Of a stretch of DNA of 5,057 nt, positions 4,185 to 5,057 are shown piece by piece. Source of the DNA: an uncultured Eubacteriales bacterium. GTDB lineage: Bacteria > Bacillota > Clostridia > Lachnospirales > Lachnospiraceae. The position numbers and the translations under genes were made by a program. The stretch spans positions 1-5,057 of the forward strand of contig CASFUI010000233.1 in NCBI GenBank assembly GCA_949297565.1, in the 5' to 3' direction. The notes below the pieces were generated by a model. It searched no databases. It had not been told where the DNA came from and was given only the letters and a program-made list of their open reading frames with translations. Every line of letters begins with the position of its first letter. Position 1 is the stretch's first letter.

Positions 4185-5057
4185 TAGCCTTAGCAAGAGC
4201 CTCAGAGTTATTGCTCAAATCCTGCGCCGCGCTGTTAAGCCCCTCAACCTGCTCCAGCTGACGGTTTGCAGTCTCGGTAACTTCCTCAGACGCGGCAGCT
4301 GTCTGCTGTGAAACAGCGGAAATACTCTCTATTGCATCTATCGTCTGAGCCTTTGAATCAGCTATCGTGCCAATTCCGCTGGTAATCTCGTCGAGATTGC
4401 TTATCAGCTCTCCGAACTGCGACTGGATATGATCAAATACCTGCTCCGCATTTTCAAGAGATTTACCCTGTATCTCCACGACATCCTCAGCTCTCTTCGC
4501 TATATCAACAGTATCATTTGTCTTTTTATTAATATCCTCTACAATCTTGCGAATCTCGTTGACAGAATTGACAGACTGGTCCGCAAGCTTGCGGATTTCA
4601 TCCGCTACAACCGCAAAGCCCCTTCCGGCTTCTCCTGCTCTCGCCGCTTCAATAGAAGCATTGAGCGACAAAAGATTAGTCTGCTCCGCAATCTCATTAA
4701 TAGCCCCGATAATGTTTCCTATAGATTGTGATGAAGCCTTCAGTTTATTAATCTCGCTGATAACCTGATGCGTTATATTGACAGTATCGTCTGCATTATT
4801 TTTCAGCTCATGAATTGAGGTCATACCGCTCTCAACTATCTGAGAAGTCTCCTCCGCAATCCGGGCAATTTTATCAGAATTTTCAGACACAATATTAATC
4901 TTTTCTGAAAGATTATCCATTTGTCTCAGACAGTCCTCAGAATCCTCCGCCTGCTGTATAACTCCGTGTTCGATTTCCTGTATTGCCATAGTTATTTTCT
5001 GCGTCTCGGCAAGGAGCTCCCTTGCGCTTTCAGTGACGGTCTCAACCGATACATCAA
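4165..5057 (-). CDS. Methyl-accepting chemotaxis protein, cytoplasmic signalling domain (C-terminal part)
   Basis: The reading frame stays open to the right edge, so the N-terminus (sensor, membrane segments and HAMP, if present) is outside. The visible part is 296 residues. An internal ATG at 4989 is not the start: 22 further codons of matching coiled-coil sequence precede it and there is no ribosome binding site. The protein is a long antiparallel coiled coil that forms arrays with CheA and CheW. The signalling tip is encoded at about 4582-4686 (visible residues 124-158), where EQTNLLSLNASIEAARAGE and GRGFAVVADEIRKLA give the near-invariant hairpin turn. A C-terminal methylation helix is suggested by QQTAAASEEVTET (visible residues 250-262), with its Glu pair as likely CheR/CheB targets. 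It ends in DLFKI with no CheR-binding pentapeptide tail. The ligand cannot be inferred. Confidence 0.95.
   Translation of the reverse strand, partial: DVSVETVTESARELLAETQKITMAIQEIEHGVIQQAEDSEDCLRQMDNLSEKINIVSENSDKIARIAEETSQIVESGMTSIHELKNNADDTVNITHQVISEINKLKASSQSIGNIIGAINEIAEQTNLLSLNASIEAARAGEAGRGFAVVADEIRKLADQSVNSVNEIRKIVEDINKKTNDTVDIAKRAEDVVEIQGKSLENAEQVFDHIQSQFGELISNLDEITSGIGTIADSKAQTIDAIESISAVSQQTAAASEEVTETANRQLEQVEGLNSAAQDLSNNSEALAKAIDLFKI

Noticed and set aside
4429..4768. Plus-strand open frames of 73 and 100 codons opposite the chemoreceptor gene.
   Set aside because: They lie antisense to the highly conserved signalling tip and have no supporting start signals.
4987..4989. The ATG at 4989 as the true start of the chemoreceptor gene.
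   Set aside because: The frame remains open and coiled-coil-like for 22 more codons to the window edge, and no Shine-Dalgarno precedes the ATG. The gene is simply cut by the window.

Overview
The window looks like an ordinary chromosomal segment from an anaerobic Clostridia-type Firmicute, most likely a member of the Lachnospiraceae. The reasons are the very AT-rich spacers beside moderate-GC genes, strong GGAGG ribosome binding sites, the character of the GlyA and ArgG proteins, and a chemoreceptor gene that implies a motile cell. The taxonomic call is an impression from protein character, not a search result.

Layout from left to right: (1) the first 42 codons of argJ on the minus strand, running off the left edge; (2) a 168-nt argC-argJ spacer that holds three strong tandem hairpins, plus a minor overlapping one, between two identical 16-bp direct repeats. 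This looks like a small non-coding repeat element inserted into the operon; (3) argC on the minus strand; (4) a 223-nt AT-rich divergent control region with a leftward promoter for argC, a rightward promoter for argG, and a cluster of TGCA-centred sites that includes two 18-bp ARG-box-like sequences 3 bp apart; (5) argG on the plus strand; (6) a strong hairpin terminator shared by the converging argG and glyA; (7) glyA on the minus strand, with its own promoter overlapping the end of the next gene; (8) the C-terminal part of a methyl-accepting chemotaxis protein gene on the minus strand, open to the right edge.

The argC, argJ and argG products all serve arginine biosynthesis. ArgC makes N-acetylglutamate semialdehyde, ArgJ later recycles the acetyl group while releasing ornithine, and ArgG condenses citrulline with aspartate. 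The divergent argC/argG arrangement around one shared operator would let an ArgR/AhrC-type repressor control both arms together. glyA (one-carbon and glycine metabolism) and the chemoreceptor have no obvious functional link to the arginine genes.

No new protein system is visible. The most interesting signals are non-coding: the hairpin element splitting argC from argJ, and the architecture of the shared ArgR-type control region.
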